Shown one piece after another: positions 1 through 6,536 of a DNA stretch of 6,875 nucleotides. Source of the stretch: CAVPLU01 sp050012535 (lineage in GTDB: Archaea; Thermoproteota; Bathyarchaeia; 40CM-2-53-6). The notes under the pieces were generated by a model. The model was not told the origin of the DNA. It saw only the letters and a program-made list of their open reading frames with translations, and did no database searches. The stretch covers positions 1-6,875 of the forward strand of contig JBEKGZ010000085.1 in NCBI GenBank assembly GCA_050012535.1, in the 5' to 3' direction. Within the stretch, counting starts at the first letter, position 1. Every line of letters starts with the position of its first letter. Both the position numbers and the translations under genes were made by a program.

Positions 1-293
1 GAGTTCGCGTCGCCATATATCCCTGTCAACGGAGATTTCGCTATTACCTCAAGCCTTCCCGCGGTCGGAAACACTGTTCCCGTTAGCGGTCCTGTTGCGA
101 AGATCAGACGATTCTCTGGTGCGAGCGGATCGACACCCGGCCCCACTTCGTCCCAAAGGATCTTCGTTCCGAAACCATTTCCCCCAAGGAAATCTCTGGC
201 CATTTCTTCAGGAAGTGGAACATCGTTGATGCTACCGGTTGCTAGGTCGACGCGGAGATACTTTCCCGTATATCCTCCGAATTTGAACACCAA
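1..293 (-). CDS. Aldehyde:ferredoxin oxidoreductase (AOR) family protein, N-terminal part, cut by the window edge
   Basis: AOR-family enzymes are tungsten-bis-pterin, 4Fe-4S proteins of about 600 residues that oxidise aldehydes (or related substrates) to acids with ferredoxin in the cytoplasm of anaerobes. About 97 residues are visible. They match the AOR N-terminal, pterin-binding domain: GGYTGKYLRVDL near residues 6-17, FLGGNGFGTKILWDE in the mid-30s to about 50, then PLAPENRLIFATGPLTGT and GRLEVIAKSPLTG, ending in GDAN where the family continues into a Gly-rich pterin loop. The 4Fe-4S cysteines lie in the missing C-terminus. An in-frame TGA at 308-306 limits the start to TTG 293 or GTG 290. 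I prefer TTG 293 because GAGG(G) at 307-303 sits 9 nt upstream. The gene lies 54 nt after a possible small ORF and appears to have its own promoter. Family assignment is firm; subfamily (AOR, FOR, GOR, WOR) and substrate cannot be told from this part. Confidence 0.93.
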   Translation of the reverse strand, partial: MVFKFGGYTGKYLRVDLATGSINDVPLPEEMARDFLGGNGFGTKILWDEVGPGVDPLAPENRLIFATGPLTGTVFPTAGRLEVIAKSPLTGIYGDAN

Positions 294-300
294 GTAGCGA

Positions 301-315
301 AGCCCTCAGGGGGCT
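301..315 (-). promoter_or_regulatory. Small hairpin overlapping the ribosome binding site of the AOR gene
   Basis: AGCCC (301-305) and GGGCT (311-315) are perfect inverted repeats around a 5-nt loop. The likely Shine-Dalgarno sequence GAGGG (307-303, minus strand) lies partly in the loop and partly in one stem arm, 9 nt before TTG 293. Folding in the mRNA could limit ribosome access. The stem is only 5 bp, so chance is possible. Confidence 0.3.
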
Positions 316-335
316 GCATTCAGGGAGCGGTCAGG

Positions 336-353
336 CTATTAAGCACTTTAGGC
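336..353 (-). promoter_or_regulatory. Probable archaeal BRE/TATA promoter of the AOR gene
   Basis: On the minus strand, GCCTAAAG (353-346) is followed by the AT-rich CTTAATAG (343-336). An archaeal TATA box sits about 25 nt before the transcription start, which would put the start near 314 and give a leader of about 20 nt before TTG 293. The octamer GCCTAAAG also precedes the TATA box of the transporter operon (6552-6545), which supports a BRE role. The TATA match is imperfect and overlaps the end of the small ORF. Confidence 0.4.
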
Positions 354-548
354 TCGTCCCTCACGACTGTGTCGTATGCTTACGACTTCTACGGGAACCA
401 ATTCTACGATCCTGCTCATGGCTTCATTGAAGAAACAATGCAGGCAACACGGCAATCGTCTACACACGTACTGGACTTTGTCTCGGATGTCGCTTTGGGA
501 GTAGTCCCCGTGTTTTGAATGCCCTTTCACCAAACGTTCCTTGATCAT
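348..548 (-). CDS. Possible small Cys-containing protein of 66 residues, function unknown
   Basis: An ATG at 548 opens a 66-codon frame ending in TAA at 350-348, 23 nt after the amidohydrolase stop and on the same strand. I do not recognise the protein. It has a basic, hydrophilic N-terminal half, then a cysteine cluster C29-x4-C34-C35-x2-C38 (CRRLPCCLHC), and ends in a Val/Glu-rich strand-like stretch around ELVPVEVVSI and a basic tail. The cluster could bind a metal, but this is inference. The frame also runs upstream to a TTG at 578 overlapping the amidohydrolase stop, which would add 10 residues. No clear Shine-Dalgarno precedes either start. The other two minus-strand frames are interrupted by stops here. 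A chance open frame or the remnant of a longer gene is equally possible. It does not end in Gly-Gly, so it is not a MoaD/ThiS-type sulfur carrier of the kind sometimes found beside AOR genes. Confidence 0.3.
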   Translation of the reverse strand: MIKERLVKGHSKHGDYSQSDIRDKVQYVCRRLPCCLHCFFNEAMSRIVELVPVEVVSIRHSREGRA

Positions 549-570
549 TCCAGCTGTCGGAAAGATGGTA

Positions 571-1791
571 TTACTCAACGGGCCTGCTGCGAAGACCGGC
601 TTGGCCGTTTCGTATTACGCAGACCGGTTCCGAGTGGCGTGCATATGCTTCTCGCAGGTCGTCAGAATCCAGAATCACAAGGTTCGCCGGGTTTCCTTCA
701 GCAAGGCCATAGTCGCTCAGCCTCATCACTTTGGCCGCGTTAAGTGTGATCATGTCGTAGAGAGTCTCGCGGTCCTGCCGTGACATCATCCACAGGAGGT
801 GGCTTGCAAGAAATGCTACTTCAAGCATGTTGCATCTTCCGTATGGGTAATATGCGTCATAGATGTCGTCCTGACCGAGCGCGACCATGACTCCGGCGTC
901 AAGTAGCTCCTTCACTCTCACGTGTAGGGGGCCAGTGTGAGGATCCGTTACGATTCCGACGCCTGCTTTCTTGAGTATAGCAATGAGCTTCCTGTGATAC
1001 ACGTCATTGTAGAGCGCTGTAGCGCGAGCATGGCAAGCGGTCACCCGTCCAATCCAACCGTTCCTTATTGCGGACGTAGCAAGATACTCCGTTGTCCTTA
1101 GCTCGGGATCGCCAGCGTCGTCAGTTAACATTGCCACGTCGACATCGAACTTTCTTGCAATCTCAAATGCTATATCGATATGTTTCTTCGAATCTTCCTC
1201 CGTAAGCTCTATCCACGGAATCCCACCAATGATGTCGGCACCCAATTCCATTGACTTGTAGAGCAGCTCCTCAGCTCCAGGCTCTCTGATAATTCCATCT
1301 TGCGGAAAAGCAACGACCTGAATGGATACGCGATCTTTGAATTCGTCTTTAGCTCTCAACAACGCCTTGATGCCGATTAGCTGTGCCTTAGTATCAACAT
1401 CAGCGAAGGCTCGTAGGTGGCTAACTCCAAATCGCTCAGCTTCGGTCAACACAGACCTGACGCGTTCCAGGATTTCGGATTCTACATAGAACTCTTTGAC
1501 TCGTGAGGCGAGTTCTATTGCGGTCATTGCTCCTTTCATGGAAGAAGCTTGGTACTCAGCCAAGGTGGCCTCTTCTGAAAATGCCCCTGTTAGGACTTTG
1601 TCGAGATGCAAGTGGGCATTTACAAAAGACTCAGTCACCAGTTTCAGGTTCGCATCAATTACCTGCCCCAAAGAGGAGGAAGTGCCCTCGCGTAGCGCTG
1701 CAATTCTTCCTTCGTTAATCGAGATGTCGCAGACTTTCCCCGAACGCAACTTTGCGTTCCGGATCAGAAGTGCGGAGCTCGTATGCCTCAG
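571..1791 (-). CDS. Cytosine-deaminase-like amidohydrolase with altered active site
   Basis: This is an amidohydrolase-superfamily (TIM-barrel) enzyme of about 400 residues, cytoplasmic, closest to cytosine deaminase CodA. From CTG 1791 it has 406 residues. Visible motifs are the N-terminal beta strand LLIRNAKL (8-15), metal motif HLHLDK (H60, H62), VAFPQDG with Q164 (CodA Q156, which contacts cytosine), TACH with H254 (CodA H246), GQDD with D308 (CodA D313), YYPYGRCNMLEVAF, and a closing GNPANLVIL. By spacing to H254 and Q164, the metal ligand CodA H214 is L222 and the catalytic E217 is D225, so the substrate or mechanism may differ. A roughly 13-residue CodA loop before GQDD is missing. No ATG, GTG or TTG suits the start. 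CTG 1791 overlaps the permease TGA, and ACG 1782 has a better-placed ribosome site. TTG 1749 would remove the first strand. The gene is last in the importer operon, which suggests it processes the imported compound. Confidence covers the gene and family, not the reaction. Confidence 0.9.
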   Translation of the reverse strand: MRHTSSALLIRNAKLRSGKVCDISINEGRIAALREGTSSSLGQVIDANLKLVTESFVNAHLHLDKVLTGAFSEEATLAEYQASSMKGAMTAIELASRVKEFYVESEILERVRSVLTEAERFGVSHLRAFADVDTKAQLIGIKALLRAKDEFKDRVSIQVVAFPQDGIIREPGAEELLYKSMELGADIIGGIPWIELTEEDSKKHIDIAFEIARKFDVDVAMLTDDAGDPELRTTEYLATSAIRNGWIGRVTACHARATALYNDVYHRKLIAILKKAGVGIVTDPHTGPLHVRVKELLDAGVMVALGQDDIYDAYYPYGRCNMLEVAFLASHLLWMMSRQDRETLYDMITLNAAKVMRLSDYGLAEGNPANLVILDSDDLREAYARHSEPVCVIRNGQAGLRSRPVE

Positions 1792-2726
1792 TCCTCCCTC
1801 TTGTAGGAAAGCAGCAAGGCTGCGGGGGCTCTCGCTCGTCTTGATACCGCTATCAAAGCAAGAATTGTTAGTACGTAGGGAAGCATGAGGAATAATTGGT
1901 ATGGGATGTTCCAGCCAACTCCCTGCAGCGATAGTTGCAATGCGTCTATTCCGCCAAAGAGTATGGCGCCTGCCAAGACCTTCATGGGACTCCAATTGGC
2001 GAATACAACCAAAGCAATGCAAACCCATCCACGGCCTTGCGTGAGGCCTGGAAGGAACATGCCTGCCTCGGCAAGTGAGAGCCAAGCGCCTCCAACTGCG
2101 CTTAAGACCCCAGCGACTACTAGGCAGACATATCGTGTCTGGAATACGTTGATACCGGCAGTCGCTGCGGCGTCGGGGTTTTCGCCAACTGCTCGCAACG
2201 AAAGACCGAACCTGGTTCTGAACAGTATGAAGGCTGAGATCGGCACGAGGATCAGTCCAATGTATACTAGCGCGTACTGATTGAACAGCACATCGCCCAG
2301 GATTGGTATTTGACTCAAGTAAGGAATCGGAATAGTGGTGAATGGAAGCATGTGTGGTGCAACTCCGCCAACATTTGAAACCGATATGCGGTAAATGTAG
2401 AAGCTGAGTCCAGACGACGCAATCGTTAGACCGAGACCGGCAACGTGCTGCTGAGCACCTACTGATACGGTCAGGAAAGCCATGATGAGCCCAAGCAGAA
2501 CTCCAGTGAGCGCAGCTGCGCCCATGCCCAACCATAGGCTACTTGATTGGTATCCAACTAGGAACCCTACGCTTGCTCCCATGAGCATCATCCCTTCGAT
2601 GCCTAGGTTTAAGACTCCAGCGCGTTCTGTGAAGGTTTCGCCGATCGTCCCATAAATCAGCGGGGTGGCCATTCTTACTGTCATTGCGAGCACACCAGTG
2701 ATTAGGGTGAGATCAAGCAAAGACAA
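1788..2726 (-). CDS. ABC importer permease, NupQ/YufQ type (BPD_transp_2 family)
   Basis: This is the second membrane subunit of a BMP-type nucleoside importer, 312 residues and the usual length. Near the N-terminus it has the family signature ATPLIYGTIGETFTERAG followed by VLNLGIEGMMLMG (20-50), diagnostic of NupQ/YufQ-like and sugar-type BPD_transp_2 permeases. Hydrophobic segments lie roughly at 6-28, 42-58, 65-88, 95-112, 150-170, 197-216, 235-262 and 275-296. The cytoplasmic ATPase-coupling stretch GLSLRAVGENPDAAATAGIN is at 173-192. The start is TTG 2726, directly after the preceding permease's TGA (2729-2727) and 9 nt after a strong GGAGG (2740-2736). The ATG at 2730 is in another frame and stops after five codons. 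The 3' end overlaps or abuts the amidohydrolase, implying co-translation. By family it pairs with the NupP-like permease to form the channel heterodimer. Substrate is inferred from family and from the deaminase-like neighbour. Confidence 0.95.
   Translation of the reverse strand: MSLLDLTLITGVLAMTVRMATPLIYGTIGETFTERAGVLNLGIEGMMLMGASVGFLVGYQSSSLWLGMGAAALTGVLLGLIMAFLTVSVGAQQHVAGLGLTIASSGLSFYIYRISVSNVGGVAPHMLPFTTIPIPYLSQIPILGDVLFNQYALVYIGLILVPISAFILFRTRFGLSLRAVGENPDAAATAGINVFQTRYVCLVVAGVLSAVGGAWLSLAEAGMFLPGLTQGRGWVCIALVVFANWSPMKVLAGAILFGGIDALQLSLQGVGWNIPYQLFLMLPYVLTILALIAVSRRARAPAALLLSYKRED
1793..1797 (-). promoter_or_regulatory. Ribosome binding site for the amidohydrolase, inside the end of the permease gene
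   Basis: The minus strand reads GGAGG at 1797-1793, within the last codons of the upstream permease, with a second GAGG at 1789-1786. GGAGG lies 1 nt before CTG 1791 (too close) and 10 nt before ACG 1782 (acceptable). Its position just before the TGA at 1790-1788 suggests translational coupling of the two genes. Confidence 0.5.
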
Positions 2727-3776
2727 TCATGTTCCCCTCCTCAAACGGTATTTCGTGAAAAACACTCCAACCAAGAGGCAAAGCAGTATGATGCCTTGGA
2801 TTGTCTCGGCCAACGCCCATGGCACGCCCGTAGCGCGGTGCATTGCCTGTGTTCCTTGCACGACAACAGCCATTAGGAAAGAGGCCAGCACGACACCGAT
2901 CGGGCTCAAACCGCCTACCATCGCGATTACCACGCCGGTGTAGCCAAATCCGGGGGAAATGTCGGTTGTCATATGAAATAGGATGCCTGCTAACTGTCCC
3001 ACACCAGCTAGGCCGGCGATGCCGCCGCTGACGATTGCCGCGAATATGAAATCTCTTGAAACGTTTATGCCCGCCGCGTAAGAAGCAGTTTGATTACCGC
3101 CTATTCCGAGGAGCTCGAACCCCCATTTCGTCTTTCTGATTATTACGTAAAATGCCACTGCAACGAGTAACGCCAGCACTATGCCAAGATGGAATCTAGA
3201 TCCAGGGATAAGGATCGGAAGCTTCGTGGTGCTCGAAATCACCGGTGATTCAGGCCATCCTGTCACAGGGTCTTTCCATGGGCCGAATAGAATTGCTGCT
3301 ACGGCGTAGGTCATGACCCAGTTGCCTAACAGGGTCGTTACAACATCGTCAACCTTCAGTTTCACTTTTAGAATTGCGGGGATTATTGCCCATCCTGCGC
3401 CTCCCAAGAAACCCACAACCAACATCACCGGTATCGCAATGAAGGATGGAACAGAGGTAGCGTATACAGCGAAGAAGGATGCGAATAACGCTCCACAATA
3501 GAGCTGTCCTTCGGCTCCGATATTCCAAAACTTGCAGGTGAAAGCCAAAGCAACAGAAAGCCCGCAAAGCAGGAGTGGAGCAAACATGACAAACGTTTCT
3601 GTCAAGGCAAGCTTGTCGCCGAGTGCTCCATGGAGGAGTTCGACGTAGCCGATTAGCGGATTGACCCCGCCTCCATAGATTGGAATTGCCGATATGAGCA
3701 GCGCTACGAGTGTCGACACGACGGGCGCCGCAATATTGAGACGTTGAGATGGGAGTAAACGCTTTTCCACGGTCAC
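2727..3776 (-). CDS. ABC importer permease, NupP/YufP type (BPD_transp_2 family)
   Basis: This is the first membrane subunit of the BMP-type importer, 349 residues; NupP-like members are longer than their NupQ-like partners, as here. Hydrophobic segments lie roughly at 14-35, 60-81, 92-110, 112-136, 146-167, 197-213, 243-267, 278-307 and 320-341. The family signature FWNIGAEGQLYCGALFAS (83-100) is clear. The ATPase-coupling loop WGFELLGIGGNQTASYAAGI (218-237) matches the equivalent loop in the other permease. The start is GTG 3776, 18 nt after the ATPase stop; a second in-frame GTG at 3770 is an alternative. No clear Shine-Dalgarno precedes either, so translation may depend on readthrough from the ATPase gene. 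Its stop directly abuts the next permease's start. Role and membrane location are firm from the family; the transported compound (nucleoside or nucleobase) is inferred. Confidence 0.95.
   Translation of the reverse strand: MTVEKRLLPSQRLNIAAPVVSTLVALLISAIPIYGGGVNPLIGYVELLHGALGDKLALTETFVMFAPLLLCGLSVALAFTCKFWNIGAEGQLYCGALFASFFAVYATSVPSFIAIPVMLVVGFLGGAGWAIIPAILKVKLKVDDVVTTLLGNWVMTYAVAAILFGPWKDPVTGWPESPVISSTTKLPILIPGSRFHLGIVLALLVAVAFYVIIRKTKWGFELLGIGGNQTASYAAGINVSRDFIFAAIVSGGIAGLAGVGQLAGILFHMTTDISPGFGYTGVVIAMVGGLSPIGVVLASFLMAVVVQGTQAMHRATGVPWALAETIQGIILLCLLVGVFFTKYRLRRGT
2736..2740 (-). promoter_or_regulatory. Ribosome binding site that decides the TTG start of the second permease
   Basis: GGAGG at 2740-2736 (minus strand) lies within the final codons of the first permease and 9 nt before TTG 2726. 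The stop and start are directly adjacent, so terminating ribosomes can reinitiate. Confidence 0.6.
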
Positions 3777-3794
3777 TTTGAGAGGGGACAGGTC

Positions 3795-5312
3795 TTATGC
3801 CCCCATTCTCTTGGAACCTGCCATCATCATTCCAATATCTTCAAGCCTAGCATTTTCCGCTTCAACTATCCCCATTATCTCGCCTTCAAACATCACAGCT
3901 ATTCTGTCACTCAGCGAGAGTATCTCGTCAAGGTCTTCAGAAATCAGTAAGACCCCGCGGCCGCTTGACCTCTCTTCTAGCAGTTTGGAGCGTATCTCTT
4001 CTGTCGCTCCTACATCTAATCCTCGTGTGGGCTGTGAGGCTACTAGTAGGCGAGGGCCCATTGCAAGCTCACGTGCCAAGATGAGTTTCTGGAGGTTCCC
4101 TCCTGACAGCGTTTTTGTTGGATAGTGCATGTCAGGCGTCTTGACATCGAACTCCTTGATGATTCTCGCTGCGTACTCGGAAGCAGCATTGTAGTCCAGC
4201 AACGGTCCTCTAGAGAAGTCTCGGTACCTCTTCATTATCGCGTTATTCAGGATCGGAAGACGCATGACCAGTCCGACTCCCACTCGGTCTTCTGGAATGA
4301 AGCCGACGCCTAGCTCGGCTCTTGCTCTAGGGCTGTCATTCGTCACATCTACACCGCATATTGTCACCCGTCCACTGGTGACCTTTCTGATGCCCATGAT
4401 GATATCGGCTAGTTCTCTCTGTCCATTGCCTGAAACTCCCGCAACACCTAGAATCTCGCCTTCTCTAACTAGAAACGAGACTTTGTTCAGCGCGTTAACT
4501 TTTCTATCGTTGAGCGCGTAAACCTCCGAAACCTCCAAGATTGGTTGCCCTATCTTCGTTGAGGACTTGGAGAGCCGGAAGACTACATCTCTCCCCACCA
4601 TCATGCGAGCAAGTTCCAGCTTGCTCGTTTCCGCCTTCGGGATATCCGATACTGCTTTTCCCTGCCTTAGAACGGAAATTCTATCGCTGATCTCCATCAC
4701 CTCATCAAGTTTATGACTAATGTAAACGATGGATTTTCCTTCTTCCTTCATCGTGTGCAGGATTCGGAACAGGTCCTTGGCCTCTGAAGAAGTCAACACT
4801 GCCGTGGGTTCATCGAGAATCAAGATCTCAGCCTCTCTGTAAACAGCCTTCAGAATCTCCACGCGTTGCTGTTCGCCAACACTCAATTGCCAAATGTAAC
4901 TATGCGGATCAACCTTCATCCCGTAGGTGCCAGACAACTCACTTATTCTCTTCGCGGCCGAAACTTTGTCAACCACGACCTTGTTAGACTTCAAGCCCAA
5001 CACAATATTCTCGAGAACATCCATTGCCTGGACAAGCATGAAATGTTGATGTATCATTCCAATCCTCAGGGCGATGGCGTCCTGTGGTGAGCCGAAGGAG
5101 ACGGGCTTGCCGTTAACTCTAATTTCGCCTTTGTCTGGCCGGTACAGGCCATAAAGCACGTTCATGAGTGTGGTTTTGCCGGCTCCGTTCTCGCCTAGCA
5201 GAGCGTGTATTTCGCCTCGTCGCAGCTGAAATGTTATGTTATCATTCGCGATGACCCCTGGAAAGGTCTTGACGATGCCCTTCATTTCTACGACCCATTG
5301 CTGGGCATCCAT
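3795..5312 (-). CDS. Double-domain ABC ATPase of the BMP/NupO (YufO) nucleoside importer type
   Basis: This cytoplasmic ATPase drives the two permeases. It has two fused nucleotide-binding domains, about 505 residues, normal for NupO/MglA-like proteins. Numbered from ATG 5312, domain 1 is canonical: Walker A GENGAGKTT (40-48), Q-loop HQHFML (88-93), signature LSVGEQQR (143-150), Walker B ILILDEPTAVL (163-173) and H-loop SHKL (199-202). Domain 2 is degenerate in the way known for this family: its P-loop is GVSGNGQRE, without the Lys; its signature LSGGNLQK is intact (402-409); its Walker B LLVASQPTRGLD has Gln for the catalytic Glu; and its H-loop His is replaced (ISEDLDE). ATP hydrolysis is therefore expected mainly at one site. 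ATGs at 5345 and 5342 are in frame, but they directly follow a T7 tract and lack a ribosome site; ATG 5312 has GGATGG upstream and gives the usual N-terminus. It lies 73 nt after the binding-protein gene. Confidence 0.95.
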   Translation of the reverse strand: MDAQQWVVEMKGIVKTFPGVIANDNITFQLRRGEIHALLGENGAGKTTLMNVLYGLYRPDKGEIRVNGKPVSFGSPQDAIALRIGMIHQHFMLVQAMDVLENIVLGLKSNKVVVDKVSAAKRISELSGTYGMKVDPHSYIWQLSVGEQQRVEILKAVYREAEILILDEPTAVLTSSEAKDLFRILHTMKEEGKSIVYISHKLDEVMEISDRISVLRQGKAVSDIPKAETSKLELARMMVGRDVVFRLSKSSTKIGQPILEVSEVYALNDRKVNALNKVSFLVREGEILGVAGVSGNGQRELADIIMGIRKVTSGRVTICGVDVTNDSPRARAELGVGFIPEDRVGVGLVMRLPILNNAIMKRYRDFSRGPLLDYNAASEYAARIIKEFDVKTPDMHYPTKTLSGGNLQKLILARELAMGPRLLVASQPTRGLDVGATEEIRSKLLEERSSGRGVLLISEDLDEILSLSDRIAVMFEGEIMGIVEAENARLEDIGMMMAGSKRMGA

Positions 5313-5348
5313 TCTGTTCCATCCCAGTCCGCGAACGGGCATCATTAG

Positions 5349-5355
5349 AAAAAAA
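5349..5355 (-). terminator. Oligo-T tract between binding-protein and ATPase genes
   Basis: The minus strand carries seven consecutive T (5355-5349), 31 nt after the binding-protein stop at 5388-5386. Archaeal RNA polymerase terminates at such T-rich tracts without needing a hairpin. No separate TATA box is evident before the ATPase, so this is more likely a partial terminator giving more binding-protein message than a full operon break. Confidence 0.5.
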
Positions 5356-5385
5356 GTGGGAATTCACATCGGTTGTTAGGTTCCT

Positions 5386-6462
5386 TTAACCCGAGATTGG
5401 TTCGGACTCGTCCATCGATACAGTGAAGGCTCCAGTGAGTATCTGGTTGGTCATGCTGCTTACTATTTGTTCGACGTTTGCTTGCTTCATACTTGCAGCA
5501 ATTTCCGGTCTCAGTCTGCTTTGCCAGTCATGCCAGGGAGCTAGTGACGCACCACCTTTGCCCATCATCGAGTAGAACCTGAGATCTTCCGCCACCCACT
5601 TGTGCTGCATTGCCAGGTCGATCTCATGTTTTACTGTGGGCCACATGTCCCATACGGGTCCTGTCAGGACTACGTCGGGCGCAAGGTTCCACTGGTCTTG
5701 CAGGCTTCCGAAGACTGGTATATGCATCTGTTCTGCTGCTTCTATTCCGCCTTGTCTCTCACTGTACAGTACGTCGGCGCCAGCGTTGATCTCTGCCAGT
5801 GCAGCTTCTTTTGCTTTTGGTGGGTTGAACCACTCGCCCATGAAGGTAATTAGCACTCTGACTTTCGGGTTGACGGCCTTTGCACCATCTTTGAATGCGT
5901 TGATTAACCTGTTTACCTCAGGGTCGGCTACGCCTCCGACGACTCCCAGTATGTTGCTTTTTGTCATGTTTCCCGCAATCATGCCGCAGACGTAGGCGGG
6001 TTCATGTATCCAGTCGTCAAAGACAGCTACGTTGTCGCCGAATACGTGGTTGTCTGTTCCGAGAACGAAGTAGGTGTTCGGGAAGTCTTTCGCTGCTGCA
6101 CGTGCAGTATCGTCGGCTCCGAACGCGTCAACAAAAACCAGATTGTAACCGTTCGCCCCATATTCACGCATGACTCTTGGCGTATCTGAGTACTGCACGT
6201 TCTCAGTCCACTTGTATACTATGCTGTTGGCTCCGTAGAATTGAAGTGAGTTATTGAGAGCCTTGTGTATTACAGAAGTCCAGGGTTCTTCCATTGGTGC
6301 ACTGCTGATGAAGGCAACCTTCATTGGGCCAGCTGTGGTCACAGGCGCTTGTTGCGGTGTGTAGAAGTAAACCGATGCGCCAATTGCAATGATCAGAATG
6401 GCGATCACAGCGATTGCGATGTAGATCTTGCTTCGAGATTTCGGTTTCTCTATCGAACTCAA
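5386..6462 (-). CDS. BMP-family ABC substrate-binding protein, membrane-anchored
   Basis: This is the extracytoplasmic receptor of the importer and belongs to the BMP/PnrA-like family (type 1 periplasmic fold), known for binding purine nucleosides and related compounds. From TTG 6462 it has 358 residues: a basic N-region (KPKSRSK), a hydrophobic Ile/Ala-rich segment (about 13-34), a short Thr/Pro linker, then the binding domain starting at MKVAFISSAPMEEPW. Other visible landmarks are GYNLVFVDAFG, NTYFVLGTDNH, PAYVCGMIAG, ILGVVGGVADPEVNRLINAF, GADVLYSERQGG and a C-terminal TGAFTVSMDE. There is no lipobox cysteine after the hydrophobic segment, so an archaeal signal-anchor is likely rather than a lipoprotein. 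An ATG at 6540 would add 26 residues, but a TATA box overlaps it, making it unlikely to be in the message. TTG 6462 is preceded by AGGG at 7 nt spacing. First gene of the operon. The ligand is not determinable here. Confidence 0.93.
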   Translation of the reverse strand: MSSIEKPKSRSKIYIAIAVIAILIIAIGASVYFYTPQQAPVTTAGPMKVAFISSAPMEEPWTSVIHKALNNSLQFYGANSIVYKWTENVQYSDTPRVMREYGANGYNLVFVDAFGADDTARAAAKDFPNTYFVLGTDNHVFGDNVAVFDDWIHEPAYVCGMIAGNMTKSNILGVVGGVADPEVNRLINAFKDGAKAVNPKVRVLITFMGEWFNPPKAKEAALAEINAGADVLYSERQGGIEAAEQMHIPVFGSLQDQWNLAPDVVLTGPVWDMWPTVKHEIDLAMQHKWVAEDLRFYSMMGKGGASLAPWHDWQSRLRPEIAASMKQANVEQIVSSMTNQILTGAFTVSMDESEPISG

Positions 6463-6536
6463 GCCATTTCCCTTAGCAAAGAGGCAGCTAGCAGCGGTAA
6501 TAACGGTATGCCCGCGTTTCCCGAAGGAACCAAACC

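Noticed and set aside
348..578. Small protein read as a MoaD/ThiS-type carrier accompanying AOR.
   Set aside because: It lacks the C-terminal Gly-Gly and any ubiquitin-like pattern.
519..783. Two plus-strand open frames of 74-80 codons opposite the end of the amidohydrolase.
   Set aside because: They lie antisense to a well-supported gene, with no recognisable protein or ribosome site.
1496..2280. Plus-strand open frames of up to 131 codons opposite the amidohydrolase and second permease.
   Set aside because: Low-complexity antisense shadows of conserved genes on the other strand.
1792..2535. The amidohydrolase frame stays open for about 740 nt upstream, through most of the second permease gene.
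   Set aside because: The predicted residues are Ser/His/Cys/Arg-rich and resemble no domain, while the overlapping permease frame is a clear family member. The amidohydrolase fold begins only at about 1770.
4467..5312. Degenerate P-loop, Walker B and H-loop in the ATPase's second domain as a sign of decay.
   Set aside because: Domain-2 degeneracy of this kind is normal in fused NupO/MglA-type ATPases.
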